A stretch of 64,000 nucleotides of DNA from Belliella calami (GTDB taxonomy: Bacteria; Bacteroidota; Bacteroidia; Cytophagales; Cyclobacteriaceae). Location of the stretch: assembly GCF_022549695.1 (NCBI RefSeq), contig NZ_JAKZGS010000002.1:491792-555791 (forward strand), read 5' to 3'. Each line of letters begins with the position of its first letter. Position 1 is the first letter of the stretch. This document shows positions 35,690 through 44,373 of the stretch, piece by piece. A program made the position numbers and the translations under genes. Under the pieces are notes generated by a model. That model did not search any database, was not told the origin of the DNA, and saw nothing but the letters and a program-made list of their open reading frames with translations.

Positions 35690-37657
35690 TTAATCCACCT
35701 TTGGCTTATAAGACCAAAGTTCGGTGGCTTTTCTAAAGAACAATGTCCCTTCATTATCCATCACCAACAAACCTGTATCTTCTGCAATTTTTGTAAATTC
35801 TTTGGTAAGAGGATCTATTTTGAAGAGCATTTTATTGTCAGTTCCATAGATATTACCATCAGTATGCAGGACCAAAAAAGCACTTCTCCAAATATGGCTT
35901 TTGAATTCTGGGAAGTCATAAAGTTTGTGATTGGAAACAATATTATTGTTCTCAACATCAAAGATAAATAGCGTTCCATCTGCCATTCCCCAAACATTGC
36001 CATCAGGCCCTTCTATCAAACCTGTGATTGCAGAGGCTCCAGCTACAGGTGTCAGTTCTGATTTCACTTCCGCCTTTTCTATGTCCCAAACGAATAGTTT
36101 TGCTACTTTCGTTTCTGGCATTTTTCCCAAACCTCCTGATATAGTTGTACCCCCAACCAGAAGTCCTTTGTTGTAAATCAAACCTGAAATCCCCTGCTTT
36201 GGAATCGGTTGATCGAAAGTCTGCAATTCTTCTGAATCGATATCATAAATCACCAAAGCACCTCCAAGTTTCCCATACTCAGGAATCATCCCAAATGCCA
36301 TCTTTTTCACGTCAGGAATAGCTGTAAGAGCAAAGGATCTACTTTGACCTTCTATCTGTCCTAGAAACTTAGGGTTTTGATCAAGTACATCCCATCCCTT
36401 TTCGGTATCTAAAACATAAAATTTCCCTTTAGGATAAATCCCGATATAAATTTCGTTTCCGAAAACTGCCATTCCCTCAGTTTGATCCAATCCTTTGAAT
36501 TCTTGGTGAATCCCAGTGGAAGGATCAAAAGAAGCATGACCTCCTGCCAAATACCCACCAGTCCAGATTTTCCCATCGGGACCATAAGTGATAGCATTGA
36601 TAGGTATAGGTTGTCCTGGAATTTCTAATTTTGTCTTTTCTGAGGTTTTGGTTTTGACATTATACTTTATAAGGTTAGCTCCTGAGCTAAGCATCAAAAG
36701 CTCACCATTTTCTCTGTATAAGAAAGCATTGGCACTGCCTGATCCATCCAGAAGCACCTTGTTTTTTTTGTATGGTTTTTTAGGGTTGAATGCTACAAGG
36801 TTTGAATTGAAAGTATGAAAAACGTGTTTACCAGCCTTATCAGAAGTGATTGCTTTCATATCCATACCTTTTATTTCCTGCTCGAATTTTTTCGTCTTGA
36901 GATTGTAAACCAATGTTTCGTGTCCAGCGGTCAATAATGCAAACAGCCTGTCTTCACCATTTTTCCCGGGAATAATTTCCAGCGAATAGACAAATTCCTT
37001 TTCTTGATATTTTTCGGGCAACAAACTATTCTTGTTCCCAGATTTTGGATCAATTTCTATCAGGTGCGCATGCGAACCAACTCCAGCATATAGCAGCCCT
37101 GTCCTGTGATGGAATGCCAAGCTTCTCACATAGTTTTCTCCTTCTACGATTGGCCCATTTCCCACATCTGAAAATCCCTGATCTGGATGGTATCTAAAAA
37201 TCCTGCACCCTGGATAGGTTGCACCAAAGACTTCTCCATCAAATCCTGCCGTCAGATTCCAAAGGTAAGTTTCTCCTTCCAGTACAATACCTAAGTCTTC
37301 AATCTCTTGTGTTCCCGGAGAGTGCTTAAACAAACTTCCATTCGCTCCCGGAATGTACAGACTTCCATCGCTAGCTTGTGCCAAATCCCAAACACCATCC
37401 GCTTTTGGCAATGGAATATCCAACAACAACTTCTTGGAATCCACATCAAATCCCAACAAATGGGCAGGTTCTCCCCTCACAACTGTATATATCAAAGTCC
37501 TACCTGAATTGTCTTCCACAAACAAACTCCCTTGAATCATAGATGCAGTCAATTGAACACCATGATTTGTAAATTGAGCAGACTCATCCTGTGCTTGGAC
37601 CGCTATGGAAAGAGAAAGTAGAAATGTCAGAACCGAAAGCAATCTTAATTTTTTCAT
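35690..37657 (-). CDS. Secreted beta-propeller protein of unknown activity
   Basis: 655 residues from ATG at 37657 (MKKLRLLSVLTFLLSLSIAVQAQ), which gives a signal peptide; 37675 would overlap the aldolase gene. Repeated blade-like strands with Asp/Gly/Ser-rich turns suggest one large or two smaller propellers (for example DGVWDLAQASDGSLYIPGANG, GPDGKIWTGGYLAGG, GPDGNVWGMADGTLFIFD). It may bind or cleave a glycan, or be a lactonase-like or lyase-like enzyme. Sits between aldolase and GH88 in the locus. Confidence 0.6.
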   Translation of the reverse strand: MKKLRLLSVLTFLLSLSIAVQAQDESAQFTNHGVQLTASMIQGSLFVEDNSGRTLIYTVVRGEPAHLLGFDVDSKKLLLDIPLPKADGVWDLAQASDGSLYIPGANGSLFKHSPGTQEIEDLGIVLEGETYLWNLTAGFDGEVFGATYPGCRIFRYHPDQGFSDVGNGPIVEGENYVRSLAFHHRTGLLYAGVGSHAHLIEIDPKSGNKNSLLPEKYQEKEFVYSLEIIPGKNGEDRLFALLTAGHETLVYNLKTKKFEQEIKGMDMKAITSDKAGKHVFHTFNSNLVAFNPKKPYKKNKVLLDGSGSANAFLYRENGELLMLSSGANLIKYNVKTKTSEKTKLEIPGQPIPINAITYGPDGKIWTGGYLAGGHASFDPSTGIHQEFKGLDQTEGMAVFGNEIYIGIYPKGKFYVLDTEKGWDVLDQNPKFLGQIEGQSRSFALTAIPDVKKMAFGMIPEYGKLGGALVIYDIDSEELQTFDQPIPKQGISGLIYNKGLLVGGTTISGGLGKMPETKVAKLFVWDIEKAEVKSELTPVAGASAITGLIEGPDGNVWGMADGTLFIFDVENNNIVSNHKLYDFPEFKSHIWRSAFLVLHTDGNIYGTDNKMLFKIDPLTKEFTKIAEDTGLLVMDNEGTLFFRKATELWSYKPKVD

Positions 37658-37661
37658 AAGC

Positions 37662-38726
37662 TTAGGTTTTATCATTCAACAAAAATGAACTTACAAAAGC
37701 ATCGTCGTTCAGTTCAGAGTAACTGGAATAGACTCTGTCAATTTCCTCATTTTGACCTGATGATAATTTTTCTTCAGGATTCAAACACCATGTCCCCGCT
37801 AATAAACCTTGTCTTCTCAAAATCTCATGGATTCCGGGAATACATCCGTGGAAGCTATTTGCAGGATCAAACATTGCCGCATTTACATCTGTAATGGCGA
37901 TGCCTTTTGTCAGTAATTTTTGGTAGCTTTTTTCATCCTGATTCATTTTGCAAGATTTGATTTCAGCCATTAGTTCTACAGCTTTTTGCGTCCAAACAGC
38001 CCAATGGCCAAGCAACCCACCTACGAATTCCTTTTCATGAACCACTCCATTGATTTTGAAACTGTACTTGGTCAGTAGATCCGCTACAATATTATCATCA
38101 TTGCCAGTGTACATGGCGATTTCATCTTTTCTACTGCTTCCAGCTACAGCTCGCATCACGTCCAATGTTTGATATCTATTGAAAGAAGCGCATTTGATTG
38201 CTTCCACATTGGGGATTTCGGCGAATTTCGACCAAAAATCAAAGCTGAAAATTCTACCTCCAACCGAAGGCTGAAGGTAGAAACCAAAAACAGGGATGAT
38301 TTCGGCAACTTTCACTACTCTTTCTAGAATCTGGGCTTCCGTCCAACCTTGTAGCCCTCCCATGCTCAACAAACCCATATCATATCCATACTTCAAAGCC
38401 AATTTTGCTTCAGCCACGGCTTGTTCAGTAGAACCACAGATTCCGGCTATCTTCAAAAATGGCCGATTTAGCTTTTGCTTTTCAACCTCTTCGGCAGCCA
38501 TCTTTAGGACTGTTTCAAAAAGATTGATTTCTGGATCTCTGATTTCAAATTGTGTAGAATGAACGCCGACAGCAACTCCACCAGCGCCAGAAGCAATGTA
38601 GTAGCGTGTCAATTGCCTTTGCCTTGCTTCATCCAAACTTCTGTCAGCATTCAGCGCCAAAGGATGTGCTGGAATGACTGTCCCAAGTTGCAAATGTGTC
38701 TTTAAAATATTGCTTAATTGTGTCAT
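37662..38726 (-). CDS. DapA-like (DHDPS/NAL family) aldolase
   Basis: 354 residues. The Schiff-base lysine is in VEAIKCASFNRY (about residue 177) and the Tyr of the family in VFGFYLQPSVGG; other features are SGAGGVAVGVHSTQF and GNDDNI. It is longer than DapA (about 290) and lacks an obvious lysine-pathway context. In this locus it probably cleaves a 2-keto-3-deoxy sugar acid derived from the glycan. It starts where the SDR stops (TAATG). Confidence 0.75.
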   Translation of the reverse strand: MTQLSNILKTHLQLGTVIPAHPLALNADRSLDEARQRQLTRYYIASGAGGVAVGVHSTQFEIRDPEINLFETVLKMAAEEVEKQKLNRPFLKIAGICGSTEQAVAEAKLALKYGYDMGLLSMGGLQGWTEAQILERVVKVAEIIPVFGFYLQPSVGGRIFSFDFWSKFAEIPNVEAIKCASFNRYQTLDVMRAVAGSSRKDEIAMYTGNDDNIVADLLTKYSFKINGVVHEKEFVGGLLGHWAVWTQKAVELMAEIKSCKMNQDEKSYQKLLTKGIAITDVNAAMFDPANSFHGCIPGIHEILRRQGLLAGTWCLNPEEKLSSGQNEEIDRVYSSYSELNDDAFVSSFLLNDKT

Positions 38727-39742
38727 TAGAATTTCCCTCCTCTTTCTTGAAAATGTGTTGATTTGCCAAACTCTTCGCCACCCTGCAAAATCCAGGCAGC
38801 GGTGATGTCGATTATCTCCCTAATAGAAACTTTAGGATATCCGAAAATGCGATGGCATTCGGAAGCATTGTTGAGTAGGGCTGTCCCAGTTGGTTCATGG
38901 ATGAATTGTGGAGCTTTGTCAAACAACTCCCCAAACCGCTCTGCCACCCATTGAATGGATAGAATTTCCGGACCTGTGACATTCAGGATTTTTGCTGGTG
39001 ACTCGCAATGCAGCAAAGATCTCAGCGCAATCTCATTGGCATCATTTTGCCAAATGACATTGACATTGCTTGTTCTAAGATCAATTGGATTTCCTGACAT
39101 CACAGATTTTGCGATTTCCATCAATACCCCATATCTGAAATCCACAGCATAATTCAGTCTGTAAATCAAGGTTTTGGTTTGGTTTTTCTTTGCGAAATAT
39201 TCAAAAACCCTTTCCCTACCCAAACAAGATTGGGCATATTCCCCTATCGGGTCAGGGGCAGTTTCTTCGGAAGCACCACCGGAAGTCACGGGGACAAAAG
39301 GAAGTACATTGCCAGAGGAAAAAACCACAATATTTGAGTTCTTGAATTTCTCTGCCACCCTTCCTGGAAGATAGGCATTCATTGCCCAAGTGAACCCTTC
39401 ATTTCCCGTTGTACCAAATTTATTCCCAGCCAAATAGATGACATTTTTCACATCAGGCAGACTTTGTAACTTTTCATCATCAAGAAGATCACATACGATC
39501 GTCTCTATCCCATCTTCTTCAAGTGCTTTTTTTGCTTTTTGGTCAGAAAACCTTGATGCACCAATAATTCTTTTCTCTATACCTGCTGCTTTGCATGCTT
39601 GTACAGCGAGTTTGCCCATACTAGGCCCCATTTTCCCACCAATACCAAGAAGTAGAATATCACCTTCGATTTTGGCAATATCCCGAATCAATGCCTCAGA
39701 AGGCACCAACATCTCTTGTTCTAAAGTTTTTAAATCTTTCAT
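38726..39742 (-). CDS. NAD-dependent epimerase/dehydratase-like (extended SDR) protein
   Basis: 338 residues. Rossmann motif ILLLGIGGKMGPSMG (about 30-43), then NVIYLAGNKFGT and SSGNVLPFVPVTSGG. The catalytic Tyr lies in GEYAQSCLGRE, but the usual Lys (YxxxK) is Cys, so canonical SDR chemistry would need an alternative proton relay. Placed between the transporter and the aldolase with a 1-bp overlap to the latter, it may act on the same sugar acid. Substrate unknown. Confidence 0.7.
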   Translation of the reverse strand: MKDLKTLEQEMLVPSEALIRDIAKIEGDILLLGIGGKMGPSMGKLAVQACKAAGIEKRIIGASRFSDQKAKKALEEDGIETIVCDLLDDEKLQSLPDVKNVIYLAGNKFGTTGNEGFTWAMNAYLPGRVAEKFKNSNIVVFSSGNVLPFVPVTSGGASEETAPDPIGEYAQSCLGRERVFEYFAKKNQTKTLIYRLNYAVDFRYGVLMEIAKSVMSGNPIDLRTSNVNVIWQNDANEIALRSLLHCESPAKILNVTGPEILSIQWVAERFGELFDKAPQFIHEPTGTALLNNASECHRIFGYPKVSIREIIDITAAWILQGGEEFGKSTHFQERGGKF

Positions 39743-39777
39743 ACTTTATCTTTCCGTTACTGCTTTATGAAAAGCAT

Positions 39778-40989
39778 TTATTTTATGAATAATTGATAGA
39801 AATTCCATCCTGCGAGCCCCAAAAGCAAGAGCAAGCCAAGAGCTCCTATGGATTTTGCAAAACCATTGTTTACATTTTTCTTCATGATACTTCCGTCATT
39901 CGCAATCGCATACATTGCCATACCAATAAATGGCACGAGAAAAATGGTAACACTTTGGGCGAAAATGATAAGTTCGAGTGGAAGCTTGCCGAAGATCAGG
40001 GAAATACTCGCGCCACAAACCATCACCAAAGCGATAAAGCTTTTGACAATTTTGTCATTCAAACTTTTTCCAAAACCAAGTGAATCAGCCAACAAACTCC
40101 CACCTACAGTCGCATTGCCAACCAAGGAAGAAAATGATGCCCCAAACAAACCTGCCAAAAACAAATGGGAAGCATAAGAACCAAAGAGCGGTTGCAAGGC
40201 AATGGACATTTCCGAGGCACTGTTCACTTGGATTCCCTGTGGGTGCAAAACTGCCGCTCCGCAAATGATCACCACGGCACTCATCACACCCAATATTAAG
40301 ATTCCTGTAGCACTTTTATTTTCTCCCACCTGACCAGGTTTTCTATTTTCCTGTACCAAATACGACTGGTAAAACGCCCCGACAATCGAGAAACAAGAAG
40401 CCATAAATGCGATCAGTAAACCTTCGGAACCACTCGGGACAGAAGGAATAAATCCACTTACAATTCCAGAAAAAGATGGCTTTGCCAAAAATACTGTCGT
40501 CAGAAATGAAATAAGCATAATCCCAACCAATGTAATCATCAGCCTTTCCAAAGTCTTGTAGAAACTTCTGAAAAATAGCAAGGCAATTCCAAGTGCATTG
40601 AAAACCAAAACCCAAATCCAGGGCTTGGTACCACTTGCCTCGGCTACAGCTATTCCTACTCCGATCGAATTTCCAGCCTGAAAGGAAGTCGAAACAAGAA
40701 AAACACCCAATCCGATCGTAATACCAGCAAATTTTCCCCACTTGGTCCTGATCAGTGTAAGCAAACTTTCTGTGCTACTTATACCGATTCTCGCTCCCAT
40801 TCCTGTGAAAATCAACATAAAGAAAATAGCGACCACCACAACCCAAAGCATGTCATAAGCATACTCAGCACCCAATCTGGATGTAATGGTCATCTTACTT
40901 GGCCCAAAAACCAAGGCAGCAGTGATAATGCCTGGTCCAAGTGCCATAAGTTTCAAGATTATTTTATTGCTATTATTCTGGTTGGACAT
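39778..40989 (-). CDS. Nramp-superfamily transporter lacking the metal-binding signatures
   Basis: 403 residues from ATG at 40989 (MSNQNNSNKIILKLMALGPG), about 11 membrane helices. The first helix reads GPGIITAALVFGPSKMTITS where classical Nramp has a DPGN metal site, and helix 6 reads CFSIVGAFYQSY where classical members have MPHN. Loss of both ligand sets argues against Mn/Fe transport. Located between a sugar dehydrogenase and an SDR, it may import an organic product of this locus. Two bases after the previous stop. Confidence 0.75.
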   Translation of the reverse strand: MSNQNNSNKIILKLMALGPGIITAALVFGPSKMTITSRLGAEYAYDMLWVVVVAIFFMLIFTGMGARIGISSTESLLTLIRTKWGKFAGITIGLGVFLVSTSFQAGNSIGVGIAVAEASGTKPWIWVLVFNALGIALLFFRSFYKTLERLMITLVGIMLISFLTTVFLAKPSFSGIVSGFIPSVPSGSEGLLIAFMASCFSIVGAFYQSYLVQENRKPGQVGENKSATGILILGVMSAVVIICGAAVLHPQGIQVNSASEMSIALQPLFGSYASHLFLAGLFGASFSSLVGNATVGGSLLADSLGFGKSLNDKIVKSFIALVMVCGASISLIFGKLPLELIIFAQSVTIFLVPFIGMAMYAIANDGSIMKKNVNNGFAKSIGALGLLLLLGLAGWNFYQLFIK

Positions 40990-40991
40990 GG

Positions 40992-42479
40992 CTATCTCTT
41001 TTCTTTGATTGTGTTTGGGCTGATTGCGGAAGAAGTATTTCCCCACTCCTGTCTGATAAATGTCAAAATCGCAGCAAGCTCTTCATCCTTCATAAATGAA
41101 AATGATGGCATCATCTGCCCAGTTTCTTTGTTTTCAATCCCATTTAGCATAATTTGGATCAATTGCTCTTGATTTCCCAATACTGTCTGATTATCGATTA
41201 AGGATGGGAAAACTTCCTTTACTCCAGTTCCATCCTCTTTGTGACACGATGCACAGTAGTTGCTATAAAGTTGCTTCCCATCAAGTTCGATTTCTGTTTT
41301 TGGAGAAGTTCCTTTCAAAGGCTCTTGGGATGCTGATTTGGTCAAGCTGATTTTGAGTATTTTATCATCACCATCCAACGGAAATCCTGGCTGAGGATTC
41401 CAGTCATGATTGCTTGTTGCGATGTAAATAGCTCCTGATGCGGATACAGCCACATCCCGCAATCTTCCGTAGTGATTTTCAAAAAATACAGTTTCATCTA
41501 TAATTAATTTACCATCCTCACTCAACTTCAAAACACGCAAACTCTTTCCTTTCAAAGTGGTCAATAACAGCGTGTTTTTCCATTCTTCGATAGGTAAATC
41601 ACCATAAAAATCAAGCCCTGCCGGTGCGACTACAGGTGTCCAAGAATATACAGGTTCAATGGTATTATTCTTTTTTGCAAATTCCTTTTCTTCTTCCAAA
41701 TCATGAAAACCCTCAATAGCAGGCCATCCAAAATTTCCTCTTTTCTCTATCAAATTGATTTCATCTTCTATCGCATCTCCATGCTCTGAAGTGAATATTC
41801 TGCCTTCGGTATTCAAAGTCAAACCCTGTATATTTCTAAAGCCCTTTGCCCATACATAACTTTCTGGATTGGGATTGTCCTTTGGAATGCTGCCATCCAA
41901 ATTGATTCGCAGGATTTTTCCATTCAGGCTAGTATCACTTTGAGCATTGTCAAATCCGTAAGCATCTCCAGTAGCCCAAAGTATTTTTCCATCATTGGCA
42001 AATTTGATCCTTGAACCATTGTGTGCTGTATTCCCGGGAATTTCCAACAACACTTGAGGTGAAATCAGCGCTTCATTTTCAAAAGTATATCTTACCAATT
42101 TATTGGAAATCACACTGTCCATCATGACCGTGTAGTTCACAAGAATATATGGATTATTCACAAAATCAGAAGGAACAGCCAAGCCCAATAGGCCTGCAGT
42201 TCTTTTTCTCCAAACTTCATCGATGGTCAAAAGCTCCTGAATCTCTCCAGTTTCCAAATTAATTCTAGAAATTTTCCCACCTTGCTCGTTGAACCATAGA
42301 AACCCATCGTCAGCATACTCCAAATCCCAAGGAACATCCAAATTTTCCGCCAAAACCTCCACTTTCAATATGCTTTTTTCAAGCGCAATATTATCAAGAA
42401 GCGGAAGTTCCAGTTCAGTTTTGGACGAACAGGAAAAAAGAAAAGAAATAGCTAAAAGTGCTGTAATCTGAATTTTCAT
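40992..42479 (-). CDS. PQQ-type soluble aldose dehydrogenase fused to cytochrome c
   Basis: 495 residues, lipoprotein (lipobox LFSC, Cys about 17). Residues about 40-380 form a GSDH/sorbosone-type propeller (NLDVPWDLEYADDGFLWFNEQGGKISRI, GNTAHNGSRIKFANDGK, TSEHGDAIEDEIN). After about 400 there is a class-I cytochrome c with the haem motif YCASCHKEDGTG and the Met ligand in GQMMPSF. It would oxidise a sugar in the periplasm and pass electrons to a respiratory partner. It comes between the BNR_4 enzyme and the transporter gene. Confidence 0.85.
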   Translation of the reverse strand: MKIQITALLAISFLFSCSSKTELELPLLDNIALEKSILKVEVLAENLDVPWDLEYADDGFLWFNEQGGKISRINLETGEIQELLTIDEVWRKRTAGLLGLAVPSDFVNNPYILVNYTVMMDSVISNKLVRYTFENEALISPQVLLEIPGNTAHNGSRIKFANDGKILWATGDAYGFDNAQSDTSLNGKILRINLDGSIPKDNPNPESYVWAKGFRNIQGLTLNTEGRIFTSEHGDAIEDEINLIEKRGNFGWPAIEGFHDLEEEKEFAKKNNTIEPVYSWTPVVAPAGLDFYGDLPIEEWKNTLLLTTLKGKSLRVLKLSEDGKLIIDETVFFENHYGRLRDVAVSASGAIYIATSNHDWNPQPGFPLDGDDKILKISLTKSASQEPLKGTSPKTEIELDGKQLYSNYCASCHKEDGTGVKEVFPSLIDNQTVLGNQEQLIQIMLNGIENKETGQMMPSFSFMKDEELAAILTFIRQEWGNTSSAISPNTIKEKR

Positions 42480-42511
42480 TGAATTAGTTTAAGTATTTAA
42501 GCTTCATTGGC

Positions 42512-42603
42512 AGTTATGATATTAAACCTCTGTAGTACCAATTGAAAGTGTTGCAATCAACCATCCTACAGCTTCTGTTGACCGATGACAGTCGAAAGTT
42601 GAC
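42512..42603 (-). repeat. Dispersed intergenic repeat, probable copy C
   Basis: In reverse it gives GTCAACTTTCGACTGTCATC then GGTACTACAGAGG, aligning weakly with copies A and D. The most diverged member. Confidence 0.4.
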
Positions 42604-42606
42604 TCC

Positions 42607-44076
42607 TCATTTCTCAGAAATTTTCAATCGTATTGGCTTTTCAAAATCATTTTTCATGTTTTCCGGAAGCTGATAAACCTTTCCTTTTTTGTCGGAGAAA
42701 TAAAGTTTCGAGATATCGTGTTTCCGTCCATGTCCATCTGCCCAAAAGGCAAAGAAATCATTGTGGACATTGACTGGTCTTCTGGCGTAGGAATGATTGC
42801 GTTCACTATTGCTTGTCATCGCTTTGCTTTTCCAATTTTCTCCTTGGTCAGAACTCGTCCAAAGGACCATTTCTCCCCCGGTATTATAAGCTTGTGGGCC
42901 AGGAGTCGTTGGGCCTACTACATTCCAATTTCCTTTGGAATCAACATAAAGTGAACCCATATCGTAGTTGTTGTCAGAGTCTGCTAGGTGCTTGATTTCC
43001 CAATCTGAACCTGTAAATCTAGCTGTAAACCAAGACCTAGGGCCATTTACAGGGCCTGACTGATAGCCTTTGCTGGTGACGTACAATATGATCGGCTTGC
43101 CATTTTTATCATAAGTCAAATCATTGATATAGACATTTTCGCCAAGTATCTGATAGTCTTTTACCAAAGCTGAATTTTCTATTTCTGTCAACGGAATGTT
43201 AACTTCCTCACCATAGACGTTTTGCCAAGTTTTCCCAAAATCGGGAGTTTGTAAATAGTATAAATTTGTCCTATAGTTCAGTCCATTTTCTCCCTCTCTA
43301 TAAGGGTGGAAATTGAAAGTCGTTCCAATCGTATTTTCAAACTGTCCACTTGTCTGATAATGTCCCTCTTCGATGATAGCCAAATCCTTCCATTCAGAAT
43401 ATTCGACTCCATCTTCGCTAGTCATAAAACCAATAGTTCTCCGAGGTTTGGTGGCTTGATTTGGAATTACATTTCGGTCATAATGTGTGAACAAATTCAG
43501 AAATCCATTTTCCTTTTGATACCAAGTCTGTAGGTAAGAAAAATTGTCCATTGGGACATTTTCTCCTTCAACCTCTTTGGTGGCAAAAATTTGCTCAAAT
43601 TCTGAAATATCATAAGGCTTGATGCTCTTATGGATGTAGGCGGGTGTGTTGGTTCCATGTGCTGTGGAAAAAATCCAAATGTAACCTTCCTCATCAATGT
43701 TCATGACAGGATTGTCATGGGCATTGTTTGTTTTCTTATCCAAAACGATCGTAGGTTTTGGCACTTTTTTACTTTTATGATCAAAAAATGAAACTGCATG
43801 AAGTAAAGTCTTACCTTCTTTATCTGAGCCTCCATAGCAGAAAAATGTCTTGTTAACTTCTTTTATATAAATTGAAAAAGGATAATGATTGGCAGGATAG
43901 GTACCCAATCCACCGCTATACTTGTAAACATACTCGTCATTGGAAGGCTGATCGCTATACCAAATCCCTCGATATCCGTCATCCTTGATGTTCAAGGTCA
44001 ATACATTTTGGGCTGAGACTTCTGAAATTTGAAAAATCAACAAAGCCAAAGTGGATAAAAGAAAGGTGTATTTCAT
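42607..44076 (-). CDS. BNR_4-family seven-bladed propeller enzyme (polysaccharide lyase or glycosidase candidate)
   Basis: 489 residues, signal peptide (LLSTLALLIFQISEVSAQ). The BNR_4 signature opens the domain: DDGYRGIWYSDQP, VYKYSGGLGTYPANHYPFSIY, TFFCYGGSDKEG, NAHDNPVMNIDEEGYIWIFSTAHG. Members of this fold include GH145 and lyase families PL24, PL25 and PL42, which act on rhamnose-glucuronate links or ulvan. A His in GTYPANHYPF sits where the active site of such enzymes often lies. With GH88 downstream, a lyase producing unsaturated uronate, or a rhamnosidase, is plausible. Exact activity cannot be assigned. Confidence 0.75.
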   Translation of the reverse strand: MKYTFLLSTLALLIFQISEVSAQNVLTLNIKDDGYRGIWYSDQPSNDEYVYKYSGGLGTYPANHYPFSIYIKEVNKTFFCYGGSDKEGKTLLHAVSFFDHKSKKVPKPTIVLDKKTNNAHDNPVMNIDEEGYIWIFSTAHGTNTPAYIHKSIKPYDISEFEQIFATKEVEGENVPMDNFSYLQTWYQKENGFLNLFTHYDRNVIPNQATKPRRTIGFMTSEDGVEYSEWKDLAIIEEGHYQTSGQFENTIGTTFNFHPYREGENGLNYRTNLYYLQTPDFGKTWQNVYGEEVNIPLTEIENSALVKDYQILGENVYINDLTYDKNGKPIILYVTSKGYQSGPVNGPRSWFTARFTGSDWEIKHLADSDNNYDMGSLYVDSKGNWNVVGPTTPGPQAYNTGGEMVLWTSSDQGENWKSKAMTSNSERNHSYARRPVNVHNDFFAFWADGHGRKHDISKLYFSDKKGKVYQLPENMKNDFEKPIRLKISEK

Positions 44077-44222
44077 ATGAATTTAGATTCAAATTAGTCA
44101 ATAGGATTCCAGTCCTCTGAATCAATCAAGGATTTTGAGGATGGAAATGTGATCATTCCTACCGCTCCACCGAAATGGAGCAGCAGGGACAATCGTGTTC
44201 TATGTGGGATTTTATTTAGTTA

Positions 44223-44324
44223 TATGAATATCCGCTTTTACACAAGTGACCATTTAAAATAAAGCTAAGAGGTCTTCTCACGATTCTGTTGACTATTGTC
44301 TGTCGACTGTTGACAATCTCCGCC
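44223..44324 (-). repeat. Dispersed intergenic repeat, copy E
   Basis: Reverse strand reads TTGTCAACAGTCGACAG ... AAATGGTCACTTGTGTAAAAGCGGATATTCATA, clearly related to copy B. It fills most of the gap between the SusD and BNR_4 genes. Confidence 0.6.
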
Positions 44325-44373
44325 TATTTTAACTGTTTAAATTACCCACTCGCATCTTTGCGGATGATCTCAT

